Below, one piece after another: positions 11,597-22,368 of a stretch of 64,000 nucleotides of DNA. The translations under genes were made by a program, and so were the position numbers. Origin of the DNA: Neurospora intermedia (Eukaryota; Ascomycota; Sordariomycetes; Sordariales; Sordariaceae). The stretch is from NCBI GenBank assembly GCA_037102815.1, contig BTPP01000004.1, forward strand, positions 1,674,001-1,738,000, given 5' to 3'. Positions within the stretch are counted from its first letter, which is position 1. The number at the start of each line of letters is the position of its first letter. The notes under the pieces were generated by a model. It was not told the origin of the DNA, ran no database searches, and worked only from the letters and a program-made list of their open reading frames with translations.

Positions 11597-14500
11597 GATG
11601 GGTGGGGAAGGGCGTTCAGAGATTCATTGTTTCAAATGGACGGACTGGGACTCGATTCTTGAGGGTGAGGGGGGCTCTCAAACCGAGTTCCGACCGTTTG
11701 TCGGCCTTTCTTCTAGAACTGGATCTCATATAGTTCTTGGGTAGATAAAGTAGTCCAGAATTTGGTTTCACTGCGGGAAATGGCGCGATGCTTGTATCTT
11801 TTTCCTGGGGTCGAACGGCGAGCTACACTAAGTTGTAGCTATCGACTATGTATGTATGCAAGATTTGAACATCACGAACCCCTCGTGGTCGATCGTCAGG
11901 GTGGTGGAGGTGTTGATCTTGTCCCCTCTTTCGTCGGGTTCACTTTAGGCGACGGTATTGTAGATGGGAAGCTTTCCTCTGCGAGCCCTGGAATTTCGTA
12001 CATATAGTGGTTGCATATGTACCCGTCATTCCCCCATGTCGCATACCTTAGCTGCTCGGATTGCATTAGGCGGTGGAGGCGGTGGATATCGTTCTTGCAT
12101 GCCTAGGGCGGGTAGGTGGGTGGATTTGGGCACCATGAATGATCTCGACTCCCCATCTCTTGAGTGATGTCTGCTGTTGTTGAACTTGGCTCGAGAGTAG
12201 ACGGTCCATGACATGGCGACAATTCTGGGCATTTTAGGTGGTATTATAAGAGGAGCCCATACCCCGTCTGTATCAACCGGTATACAGTAATCGCACGGGC
12301 ATAGAGTCAACGGGGTTGCAGCTCAAAAGGATCGAGCCGCTACACAGTATGCATATCGACATATGAGCATGCATTGCGGCATCACTTGTCTGTCACGTAG
12401 ACGGTATAGCGAGGCTTGTGCGGATGCAGAACCGCGGTCAAGTGCTCGAGCAGAGATGCGGTCTAAAGTGAAAAAGTGTAAGGAGAGACAAAGGGATGAA
12501 AGTGCAAGACACATTGTCTTGTCCGTTCCCCCGATCGGACCGAGTGACGAGCCGGAAGATGGCGACACCAGCGGATCAAGCGTATACCTACCTACCTTCG
12601 TATAGCCCACGGTCAATCGTCTTATACCGTCTCCTGTGTGCTGCAAAGGGAGTGACGGTCAAGACCGATGATGTCACCTAATTTCCTTAACAGAACTGAA
12701 GGCCGTTCCCGATCACTCGGGACTCCAGGCCCTTGGATTCTCATTCCACTTGGCAGGGACCGGTATGCCAAGTCCGATGTTGAGAGCATTGGAACGGCCG
12801 AGTCCCCTGATCATCATGGCATTCCAGTTGCGGCCAGCCGTGAGAACTGAAATCTCGATTTCGTTTGTTGAGTGGGAGAAAGTGGTCGGTGATTGAAAGT
12901 CGAAAGGTCAAGCACTTACATGGCGTACAAGTACTTAGGCCCCCCCCTCGAGGCCCCCGCACTTGGGCGTCGTTCATGCGCTTCTGATTGGCCAATGTGG
13001 GATTGGAGCACGAAATGGACGCGCAAGTTCGCGCCAAGGCCAGTCAATTGAAGCTCTCGAACGTGCCGGTGCGCATTCCAGTTGGGCAGTTATTCAAGAG
13101 CTGGACAAGTCCAAGAGGGGGGAGTAGTAGCGCCGGCATCTTCCGGGCCTGGTGTCTTTTAACAGACCCGAAGAAGCTGAATATGGTCGGTCCATGATCT
13201 CCAAGTATCAATAGAAGGCGTGCTACTCGCGAGATGAGCAAGTAGGTATCGAGAATCCAAGGCCAAAGGTTGGACATTTGACGCTGCGGCACGTTTGGTG
13301 TAGCCGTCGACGGTTGTTCGGTTCCGTGCCGGTCGACATACCGGGACGTCGGTCGAGTCTCCGTGAATACAGGATCTGGCATTGAACTGAAGATGCAAGT
13401 AAAAGATAGGTCGGGACCTACATTCCTGTAAAAAGAATGGGCTTTGCAGGTATGAGCGGAAGTACCCGACTACCTAGCGGATGTGCTCAAGCCTGCCTGA
13501 CAGGTCTACTATGTAGGTGCAGTACATAGCTACATACATACCTGTCAACTCGAGCAAAATGCCTGCGCGTGCTGCACAAAAGAAGGAAAAAAAAAAGACA
13601 CCTCAACGGCTACTCATCGTTACATACTTATAACGTCCCCGCTATCAATCATATATCAATCATCCTTGTCTGGCCCAATCCGTGCAAGACATGTCTCTGA
13701 CGACATTCAGATGATCAAGAGGGAAAGATGGGTCACTGTCGTCCCCCTCGGTACTACCTCTCTCTACTCGGCCTGGACCTGGACGATGGATGATGGGCTC
13801 TGCCACACCCTTGCATCTTGGGCCGGCCGGAAAGAGAGAGGATAAAGAGGTTGCGTCTTGTCAAACACGGGCAAGAATGACGGGACAGGTTCAAGCCTTC
13901 TTTCACCATCCATCCATCCATGAATTAAGGCCCATGGATGCCCACCACTTTAACCCCCTGTCCATAGTCTCCCGAGCCCAGTCCAATCATGTGTCATCGT
14001 GTTGCCCTCCCTGCCTGGACTGGCCTCCACTTGGTTGCGTTCTTGGAACAGCGGGTGTGAGCTGGCAGTCAGTGGCATCACTAATAGGTACTCGTCTCTC
14101 TCGCCTGCCCGTCGCAACAACCTTGGAACCGTCGAGACCCGTCTCTCTTCCATTTTTTTCACCTGTGTTCATCTTTTCGTTCCCCAATGTGGACATCTTA
14201 ACTTGCCGTCTAGTGTACACTCCCCTCATCTACAAACCACTTACTTGCATCACGGTCACCTTGACCATGATACAGTCTATATACAAACGAGCACCTTTAT
14301 GAATAATCTTCCCATGTACCTTTTGGCTTCACTGTTCGCCTAGCATCTTCACGTCCACCAATTTGAAAGAAAAGGAAATCCCATTGCTTCGCTTCAGTTG
14401 GAGGCGATCGCCTTGTGCCTGTTCTTCCCGCAACGACGCCGATCCATACGATAACCGTTTTACCTGAATCTTTTACCACTGTCACCCCCTCCAACCTGTC

Positions 14501-15103
14501 CCTTGCCAGCCAGGCTCAGACACCCAGAACGACGTCTTGGAACCCGAAAACGTGCCAGTCGCTGCCAGTGCGAGTGCCAGTGTCCCAGTCAGTCCCGTCA
14601 CTGTCCACTGCGCCCCGGCCACGGGCACTGCTCTTTCACAGTCCAGCCAGCCAGTGCCCATCGATCTGGCCAGTCATCTTGTACCTCGTCCTCCCTCCCA
14701 GTCCAGTCCTTCTCCCACCTGCCCGCTTGGACTGGCCCATTCTCACCATTACGCCGGCACTTATACTACCCGCCAACCCAAAGACGGCTCCAGCCCAGTG
14801 CCTCTTGTTCCACTTTCCACCTTCCTACATCTAACTCCACGGACTAGCTTCCTTCTACCTCTATACTTCCACTTCAGGATCATCAAGGGACCGGCGACGG
14901 AGCCTCTCTTGGCTTTTGACCTACCGACGACATCGAAATAGGTGTTACCTCACAAACCGACACTCGTTCACAATCAACTTGACGGCGGCAACCTTATTCG
15001 CCAGCCAAGATTCAGTCGGCTCCAAGGAAAAGCACAATTCAATCATCACCCCGGTCCAGTTTCAAAGTTCTCAGGCCCACTGCTACGGAAAATCAGCCTG
15101 CGC
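10158..15103. other. Long spacer upstream of the forkhead gene
   Basis: About 5 kb without a supported protein gene. Visible content: GATA/GACA-type short repeats (about 11180-11285), a TG dinucleotide run (11569-11596), TACCTACC-type motifs (10993-11006, 12586-12597), and a C/T-rich stretch from about 13600 onward that probably includes the forkhead gene's promoter and leader. All open frames are short and without a recognisable domain. Confidence 0.5.
11569..11596. repeat. (TG)14 microsatellite
   Basis: Perfect TG dinucleotide array of 28 nt in the spacer upstream of the forkhead gene, preceded by imperfect TATG and TGCATG units. Confidence 0.9.
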
Positions 15104-15325
15104 ATGACAGCAATATCACCATCGCCGAACCACCAGTGTCCGCTGTGCCGAGGAACAGTTAGCACCGACTCGTTGTTTGCTATCTGCTTGTTCCTAAACC
15201 GGCCTCTATCCCTGGACTCGTTCTCCCGTTCCGGAACACCACACACCCACAGCCGCCATGATGGCAAAGCAAGCACGCTATGGGGCAGTCCAGCCGCTTC
15301 AAATCTACCAGGACGATTTGTATGA
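15104..15325 (+). other. Candidate upstream ORF overlapping the forkhead start
   Basis: An ATG about 154 nt before the forkhead start opens a 73-codon frame (MTAISPSPNHQCPLCRG...) that runs past the forkhead ATG at 15258 in another frame. If the mRNA leader includes this ATG, ribosomes starting there would miss the forkhead start, so it could hold down translation. It does not matter if transcription starts downstream or an intron removes it. No sign of protein conservation is visible. Confidence 0.3.
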
Positions 15326-17669
15326 CCAGACAACACCCGTCATCAGTCAGGCCCCGATGCCTCTCGCAGCAAAACCACCTCGTCGCCCTCTCCAGCCTGC
15401 CAACAGCAACAGTGTCATGCTCAAACCACCAAGTACCATGGCGCCTCTGCAGAAATCGCCCTTGAAGCCGGCAAACGCACGGATATCAGATTCTTCCTCT
15501 GCCCCGACCAAACCCCCTCAGGGTCAGAAGAAGCTCAGCAACGTTCAGATGCCCCCGCCTGGCGCTTTGGCTCCGTCGACTGATTCTTTGCACAAACAAC
15601 AACCCATGTCTAGATTCAAGACAGTTGCTTCAAAGCCCCCAGCGCAGGATCTCACCAACCTTCAGTTTGTGGACCAGAGCCCGCAAATGACCATCTTCCC
15701 GGCGCCGACCCAGTTCAACCTACCTCTCGAGAATTTCTATCAGAAACCTTCGGGCAAACGAGTGTTGACTGATTCACCCACATCCGATAAGGAATCAAGG
15801 CCGGCCAAGAGACAGAATACAGGCGAGCCTATACCGGTGCCAGAGCCCGGCTCATTCCCTCCGATAATAGACGATGGAACGAAACCTCATCACAGTTATG
15901 CAACGCTTATCGGGATGGCCATTCTGCGCTCACCACAACGGCGTCTCACGCTATCTCAGATATACAAGTGGATCGCCGAGACTTTCTCCTTTTACCAGCT
16001 TTCGGATTCCGGGTGGCAGAACAGCATCCGACACAACCTGAGTCTGAACAAGCATTTCATCAAGCAGGAGCGACCAAAGGACGATCCGGGCAAGGGAAAC
16101 TATTGGGCAATCGAACCGGGGGCTGAGCAGTTCTTCATGAAGGAGAAGCCATCGAGGAAAGCGCTACCTTCGGCCGAGAACCTCCCAGTCATGTCGACAC
16201 GCCTTGAGCCATCTCAGCCACTCGGCGTTCAGCCACAAGAACCCAACTCTCCGTCATCCCGGGCCAAACCTCAACCACAGCTATCACAGGCACCATCACC
16301 ACGACCTCAGCCACCTCAGGCGCCCCTGCCAGATGAACCCGTTCTACCACCGCAGCCCCCTACAACACAAGCTCAACTGGCCCCTCGCCCGCCGTCATCA
16401 CAGGCCACATTGATGCCTCTCCTTCCAGAGCTATCATCCGACGCCACGATTCCCGCATCCGAGATTGGATCGGTGGAGGATGTCACATATCAAGGGTTTG
16501 AGCATGGAGTGTCTAATGACTCCAACTTGTACTCGCCTCTTCCTGCAATTGTACAATCCTCGCCGCCAGTTCCCAAGCACTTAGAGGCCCGGCACAGCAC
16601 AACGCCTCCCCAACCGCGAACCAAAGGACGCCGCAAGAAGTGGACCACCTCGATGGACGATAGTGGGTATATTTCATCGCTTGATTCTTCAATCTTGCGC
16701 CCTAGTCAGCATTCCAACCTGCTTAACTCTGCAGATCATCCGCGTCTCAGTACGGGTCGGGCAGAGGAGGAGATCGCTCGCCTTCGAACATCATCATACG
16801 ATAGCCCATCAAAGGGCCGCTCATACAGCTACGCCCCTCCTTCTTCTTCCCCGCTACGTCAAGCTTCGGCTACCAAGTCTGGCCAAATGCTTCCGCCCCT
16901 AACACCGGCAATGAAACTCAAGGCCCCACCTATGCCTCCACCATCGGTATCCCCTACTACCAACCTCCGGTTACACCGCGAGAGCGTTCAGTCTATGGTT
17001 GACGCTACCTATCAGCGTGTAGCCGCCTTGCTCCCCGAGGATGACTCCCTTCTACAACTTACACCTAACCCTACTTTGACTCTCGATGATATGCTGTACG
17101 GATTCGAGCGCGGAACAGATAATGCCACTTCGGAGATCGATATCTTCCAGGACAGCCCCTTTGGATACTATAATTTCGGAGTCTCGCCCGCTATCAACCA
17201 GTATAACGGTTCCCCGGTCAAGCAGTCAGCAAGACGGCAGCGGCCTGAAAGGTCACAATCGACCGGTGCGCTTACCGACATGACAAACTTCTCTCGCGGC
17301 AATGGTAATGACGCGGCTTCTTTCCTCAAAGTGCCTTCTCAGCCACTTGACTTGAACATTGCGACGCCGAGCAAAGTGTTTGAGGGGCTGCCCTCTTCAC
17401 CGAGTAAGGTATTTCTGGAGTCTCCGTGCAAGATCAACCCCGCGAGCAACGATAACCTTGAGAATCTGGAACCGTGGATGACAATGAATGATCTTTGCGG
17501 CTCTGACTTCCTAGAAGATAACGACTTTTCCGGAATCGACATGCTTGCCGGGTTCGAAAAGATTGGCTCGACTCCTGCTAATACTTCGCGGCCCACTAAC
17601 AACGCCCCTACGATAGCAGGCCTTCCTCCGAGGCAGTCATATAGTCGCTGCTACAGCAATATCTTCTAA
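15258..17669 (+). CDS. Forkhead transcription factor, Hcm1/Sep1-like
   Basis: Single-exon gene of 803 residues. The winged-helix domain spans about 209-296, opening [20 protein letters not shown] and containing the recognition-helix core [17 protein letters not shown] and the wing segment [11 protein letters not shown]. No FHA domain precedes it, unlike yeast Fkh1/Fkh2, so the closest type is budding-yeast Hcm1 or fission-yeast Sep1, which drive cell-cycle gene waves and, in Sep1, septation. That role is inferred. N- and C-terminal parts are rich in Pro, Ser and Gln and carry many S/T-P sites, for example PLTPAMK and [13 protein letters not shown], as expected for a cyclin-dependent-kinase target. 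Two ATGs stand together (15258 and 15261) in a good context, CCGCCATGATGG. The gene is preceded by a long pyrimidine-rich leader with upstream ATGs. Confidence 0.95.
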   Translation: MMAKQARYGAVQPLQIYQDDLYDQTTPVISQAPMPLAAKPPRRPLQPANSNSVMLKPPSTMAPLQKSPLKPANARISDSSSAPTKPPQGQKKLSNVQMPPPGALAPSTDSLHKQQPMSRFKTVASKPPAQDLTNLQFVDQSPQMTIFPAPTQFNLPLENFYQKPSGKRVLTDSPTSDKESRPAKRQNTGEPIPVPEPGSFPPIIDDGTKPHHSYATLIGMAILRSPQRRLTLSQIYKWIAETFSFYQLSDSGWQNSIRHNLSLNKHFIKQERPKDDPGKGNYWAIEPGAEQFFMKEKPSRKALPSAENLPVMSTRLEPSQPLGVQPQEPNSPSSRAKPQPQLSQAPSPRPQPPQAPLPDEPVLPPQPPTTQAQLAPRPPSSQATLMPLLPELSSDATIPASEIGSVEDVTYQGFEHGVSNDSNLYSPLPAIVQSSPPVPKHLEARHSTTPPQPRTKGRRKKWTTSMDDSGYISSLDSSILRPSQHSNLLNSADHPRLSTGRAEEEIARLRTSSYDSPSKGRSYSYAPPSSSPLRQASATKSGQMLPPLTPAMKLKAPPMPPPSVSPTTNLRLHRESVQSMVDATYQRVAALLPEDDSLLQLTPNPTLTLDDMLYGFERGTDNATSEIDIFQDSPFGYYNFGVSPAINQYNGSPVKQSARRQRPERSQSTGALTDMTNFSRGNGNDAASFLKVPSQPLDLNIATPSKVFEGLPSSPSKVFLESPCKINPASNDNLENLEPWMTMNDLCGSDFLEDNDFSGIDMLAGFEKIGSTPANTSRPTNNAPTIAGLPPRQSYSRCYSNIF

Positions 17670-19876
17670 TCCGCCTATTCTCGTGTGTTCTTTTGCTGGA
17701 TAATAGCTTTGTATAGCCCTCGAATTTGGCTTGGAACGCATCATGACGATTACTACAACACTGTGAACCTGACTGCGTCACACACCTCTTATGACACACG
17801 AGCTCGAAGCACTACGACCATTAATCTCTATCACATATACCTCATGATAACGAATAACCTCTTGTCACCGTCGAATATGGTGGTCACAAAGGAACATTGC
17901 ATCAACGGCGTTTACTTTCTATTCACAAAAGAGACTCTTGTCCTTGCCATCCTCCCTTTCATCTTGCCTTTTGAACTTTCCATCAACTCATCAAAGCCAG
18001 GACCCTGCAAAGAGACATTGGATGTTCTGCCTTCCCTCAAGGCTGTTGGTGCCAGGTTTCTGTTGATGTTGCTGCTTTTTTCCTTCATTTTTTCTTGAAC
18101 TCCGGTAACATACCGGTTTCTTGGCCCAAGGTCATTTAACACAGCGTTTATTCTGTTTCCTTTTTCGTTAGGTCGGTCTATTTGCTCTTACGGCCAGCTT
18201 GGGATGGGTTGGGTTATGGTCTTTTTGACCGGGTCTGAGAATGAGAACTCGGATAACAGGTTGACAGCATGAAGGAGTTTCATGTGTTCTTCAACCGCTG
18301 TTTCGGATTTCTCCAGCCGCGGTACGGATGGCAATGATGGTTATGGTTTTGGGATTTCAATGGATCGGGAAATGGATACAAAGATCCTTGCTTGTTTTTT
18401 TTTTTTGTTTTTTTTAAACCGGTTCAGGAAAGGGATAGTTTCGAATCCGGTCGGCTGATCGGTAGGGTTCATGTGCATAGCAAGAGCGATACGGCATGGG
18501 TTAGTTGATTGTGTTTTTGTCTGTTTTAATCCTTTCCTCCTGGGGTGTTCGGTCGGATATCAACGTCGTCATGAGGTATCGGCGACGCAGGAAACCGGCA
18601 CAAATTCTGATTTCCCCTTCTTCTTTTGTTTTTTTTTCTTTCCGGGGCTCAATGTACGGTGCCCGTGGTAGCTCAGCATGACCGAAACGAACAAACAAAC
18701 AGACATGAGTTACTACAACGCCTTGTTTCTTGGTGTGTTCTCTTGTTACAGCCCATACTACGAGTACTCTGCTTCTCTAAACTTCACAAATCACCTGCTT
18801 ATAAACAAAACAGTCTACTTGCCGCCTCGTCCCATGTCGACCTCATATTGTTGAACTGAATACGCCTCGGGGGGTTATACACTCTGTTCCTTACAGTAAA
18901 GCCAGCTGTGTTTAAAGAAAGAAAGAAAAAATAATAGTGCTGGAGTCCATATAGATGCAGGTGTAAATACATGTAATGACGGATTGACAGGTGGAAGATA
19001 CACGTACTTAGTTGCAGAGCGGAAGAAGTTTTGCAGTGTGGTCTCCTGGTGGTTAATCTTAGCGCCCCTCTCTTCTTTCAAGGGGGAGGAACATTTAAGG
19101 AAGCTGAGAAGCCGCGCGGCGTATTTATTTCTGAAGTTCAGCAAAGTAATTCCGACGAATTTCTGCACGCTTCCCTTCTCCTTACTCCAGTCAACTCCCA
19201 CGCCGCTTCGTAAAACACTAAACCATCTTGTGATCATTGATTGTAGTGTGTATCAAGATGATCGATAGTCCTGTCTATTAGTTGTTCCAATAAATCCAAA
19301 AAAAGATCTCTTGAGCCAATATGGGTTAGTAGCGCGGTTGATTTCAAAATTAAAGCTGATTATTAGCAACAACAATAGAAAAGAACCATCATCAAATGCT
19401 TAAAAAAGGGATCAGTTTTTCTGCTGTGATAAATGATAACAACAGTAATTTCCTTTCGTCCAGGCGTTCGTTTATGCTATACCCCCCTACCCCCCAAAAT
19501 ACGTAAATCGATAAAAAACATATCTATGGCTAAGTAACCCGGTTTGTTTGGTCTGGTCCTCTGTAGTTGAAGTCCCGTTTAACCTCCTTCTCCCGTCCCG
19601 TCCCCATATCCTGTGTGTGATTGATCCCATAACGCCCTTTATCCATGCTTGTTATCGATAGTGATCATAATAAACATCTTTCCTCGCTCCTCGTTTGGAG
19701 GTTTAGATACTCCAAATCCACCCTCTCCCAAAACCGCTGCAAGCCTTGATTAATTATAGTGTAGCGGAGTACACAGATGTTGAATGGCGTCAGAAATCAG
19801 GGAAGATACCTAAGCGTCAAGAATGCCCTCCCCTGTTGTGTGTGTAGTCCCGTTCAAGCCTGAAAAAAATACTCGC
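17670..19876. other. Tail-to-tail spacer between the forkhead gene and atg101
   Basis: Contains 3' flanks of both genes. Visible content: T-runs around 18395-18415 and several weak A/T-rich stretches from about 18880 to 19750. The minus frame 17912-18142 and plus frame 17685-18098 are open but have no recognisable domain. No tRNA or other RNA gene was found. Confidence 0.5.
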
Positions 19877-20213
19877 TCATTCCACCTCAGACTCCCTCAT
19901 CGCGTTCCACGTCTTCTCAACCGCAGGTTTAGACGTCCCTTCTTCTTTCCCAAGAATGATTCCCGCCTCTTCACCTAAGTAGTTTATCGACGTTTCATCC
20001 TACTCTCTCTCATCGCCTCCTCCTCCGCCTTTATCTTCTGCTTTCCAGATTCGCTTCCTCTTCCTTATCGAGGACATACTGGAACTCTCTGTCCCACCTA
20101 TCAAGCGTCCTGCCGCACGCCTCATCCAGCCTCACAGCAGCATCGCGCACCGAAAGGCCCACGTTCACGATCACACTCCCTACAGAGGTGAGGAACCAGG
20201 GGGGACTGTCCTT
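19877..20213 (-). pseudogene. Coding-like tail directly after the atg101 stop codon
   Basis: Directly after the atg101 TAG (20216-20214) the same frame stays open for 60 codons, with protein-like content such as WFLTSVGSVIVNVGLSVRD and LDRWDREFQYVLDKEEE, to a TAA at 20033-20031. A neighbouring frame then carries 40 codons (DETSINYLGEEAGIILGKEE... ending RESEVE) from just after a TAG at 20002-20000 to a TGA at 19879-19877. Both parts look like charged, helical protein instead of random DNA. Reading: a C-terminal extension of Atg101 that has been cut off by a stop and has since picked up a frame change, or an extension reached by readthrough or by splicing I cannot see. I found no convincing intron that removes the stop. 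Both TAG codons could arise from CAG by a single C-to-T change. Confidence 0.4.
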
Positions 20214-21101
20214 CTAGTAAATACCCATCCTGGTGGCCCACGAGCCCACAACCGCCGCTGCCGCACCGCCTGCGGCACCTGCTAGCCCGCCTGCTCCTCC
20301 TCTCCCTGCCCCTCGTCCGCTCCCGCCAGTTCCGCTGCTACTGCCACCGTTTCCTGAGCTTCCAAAATCGCTTCGTGCTGCTGCTGCTTCCTTGCTGGCG
20401 GCGCTCTGAAGGTGTTGCTGGGAGGTGACGTGGAGGCCGTGGTGTGGGTTGACGTGGATCTGGTAGGTGAAGGGATTGGAATCGTTGGTGGTGATGGGCG
20501 GGATGTGGTCCTTGTGGGTGTTTGCGATGGTGATGCATTTGAAAACGGTTGATTGGAGGGTGGATTCCATTGCGTTGCGAACTTTATGTCGCTCTTTTTG
20601 ACAGAGAGTTAGCTGTCGCAGTTTCAATCTGTAAAGAATACCGGGATAAAATAACAACATACCTGACTCCGTCCTCGGCTCAGCGACCGTCACCTTGACC
20701 GTCCAGTTCTCCCAACATACCTCGTCGTCGCCCCTCCCCATACCGTACCACGTCTTCCTGCGCTTCTTCTCAAAGAACTGCACTGTTATCTGCCCGCGAC
20801 CTCCACCGCCTCCGCTATACCCGGGGCCACCGCCGCCATAAGGATGTTGTGACGAAGAAGACTGGTTGCGGTCAACCTCGAGCTGGCGCACGAGCGTGGC
20901 GACCCGCTGGTCAATGAGCGTCTCGATCTCGGCGTCGGGAATGTAGGCCAGTTCGAGGCCGCACACGTCGCGCGTCTTGGGTTCGTGGGAGACAAAGTAG
21001 CGCAGGAAGAAGATGGTGTGGAGGATGCCGCGGACGACGTCGCGCACGGAGGCGGGATCGGCAAAGGCTTCGAGAGTGAACTCGGGCGCGACTTTCTCCA
21101 T
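20214..21101 (-). CDS. atg101: Autophagy-related protein 101 (HORMA domain)
   Basis: Subunit of the Atg1/ULK autophagy-initiation complex, known in filamentous fungi, fission yeast and animals but absent from budding yeast; it partners the HORMA domain of Atg13. The family is recognised by the N-terminal DVVRGILHTIFFLRYF, the ITVQFFEKKRRKTWYG segment, the CWENWTVKV strand and DHIPPITTNDSNPFTYQI. The WF-finger region corresponds to about W118-Y119. Two exons, 21101-20663 and 20593-20214, flank a 69-nt intron (GTATGT donor, GCTAAC branch, AAG acceptor). The intron is a multiple of three and has no stop, so unspliced mRNA would simply add 23 residues; spliced protein is 272 residues. A Gly-rich insert (about 88-103) and a Gly/Ala/Ser-rich C-terminus precede the final TRMGIY. 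The gene is divergent from pex3. A coding-like tail follows the stop. Confidence 0.93.
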   Translation of the reverse strand: MEKVAPEFTLEAFADPASVRDVVRGILHTIFFLRYFVSHEPKTRDVCGLELAYIPDAEIETLIDQRVATLVRQLEVDRNQSSSSQHPYGGGGPGYSGGGGGRGQITVQFFEKKRRKTWYGMGRGDDEVCWENWTVKVTVAEPRTESGMLLFYPGILYRLKLRQLTLCQKERHKVRNAMESTLQSTVFKCITIANTHKDHIPPITTNDSNPFTYQIHVNPHHGLHVTSQQHLQSAASKEAAAARSDFGSSGNGGSSSGTGGSGRGAGRGGAGGLAGAAGGAAAAVVGSWATRMGIY

Positions 21102-22368
21102 GGTTGCGGTATCGTATCGATATGTTATAGATTTGGAAATTATCGCTGGGGTGCTGGGATGACGGCGGTTCCTATTTTTCAGGTTTTGCGCGGCGGGCTG
21201 AGGTTTTTGCGGAGAGAAGTCCGGCGCTTCCCGTCGTTCTTCCCTTTTCGATTTCTTCAGGTCATGCGATTACGGCAGGCGACCGTCGGCGACAAGCGAT
21301 AAGCGGCGGCAGGATGGGATGGTGGAGGGGTAAGTAATGGGTTTGGGATTAAAGGTACAACAAGTACGACAGGAAAATACAAAATACAATTTGATGGAAC
21401 AAATCGAGGGGCAAACGCAGAGTCACCACGGCAGCAGTTCTCTGCACTCTGCAAGGTCTGCAGAGATCTCCCTAGTTCCCTGGCGCGGCTTCGGGGCGGC
21501 TGCTGGGCGGTCAAAGAGGTTTCCGTTAAGGACAAGGGCGGTTTTTGGCGGATGATGGATGGTGTGACGTTGGTTCAACTTCCCCTGTCACTTCCTGGTT
21601 GCGGGACCTGCGGGACCCCGGGGGTCGCCGGAGCCCAACGCTGTCTGCAAGAAGAGCCCCACAACCCCGGATTTGGTTGGGGGTTGAAGACTGGGATTGC
21701 TCTTTTCGAGAAAGAGAAAATGACATCAGCAGTTTGACCCCTTTTTATCGACTGAAGGCAACTAAGTATCGATGGCCAGCCCTATCAGCCATTCGAGTGT
21801 CCGAGAAGCGTCGAGTCTTTGACTAGAGTTGCGTAATTACAGTATTTAGAAAAAGGCGATGGGAATTCGACAATGCACATCGTCGTTACAAATGCCCGAT
21901 TGATTTGGCGAATCCTTTTTTTCTTGGTTTTTTACCCCTGTCGGAGCTCGACCGGAGTTGGACCAAGTCGTAATTTACATCGATATGTTACAGATGGTAA
22001 CAAAACGCAACACAGAGGCACGGCACTGTGGTCGCCTGACAGGGTTAGGGTCCTCGTAAAGATCGATCAGCCCTATCAGTGTGACCACGAGCCGAGGTTA
22101 TTACGCTACGGGGGGGTATCCGCTTGATGGATTTACAGTACCTACAGGGGCGCGACCTGGACTCCCGTCCCGAATCTCCATAGCGGAAGCTGGGGGCGGG
22201 CTCTTCACCGTTGGAGACGCAAACTTTCGAAACCTCGAGATACCCTTCGCCAACCAGCGCATTGCATACCTACGATACGATATCGGCCGATTACATATGC
22301 GCCATTCATAAACGACCTTTGGATAAGACGGGGCACACAACTAATTGAGCCAAACTCCAAGCGCCGCC
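21102..22368. promoter_or_regulatory. Divergent promoter region of atg101 and pex3
   Basis: A 1.27 kb region from which the two genes are read in opposite directions. It contains AGGGTTAGGG at 22041-22050, resembling one and a half telomere repeats (a telobox-like element). No protein gene is supported in it; the frames near 21545-21826 show no recognisable domain. Confidence 0.5.

Noticed and set aside
17912-18142. 76-codon minus-strand frame rich in charged residues
   Set aside because: Has a somewhat protein-like look, but lies in the 3' flank of the forkhead gene and has no recognisable domain or neighbouring exon.
18441-18690. tRNA-like boxes (TTTCGAATCC near 18440 and GGTAGCTCAG near 18665)
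   Set aside because: The two are in the wrong order and distance, and no acceptor or anticodon stem can be formed.
22041-22050. Telomerase RNA template candidate on the minus strand (CCCTAACCCT)
   Set aside because: A ten-base match is too short to claim, and the surroundings show no pseudoknot or other feature I can recognise.
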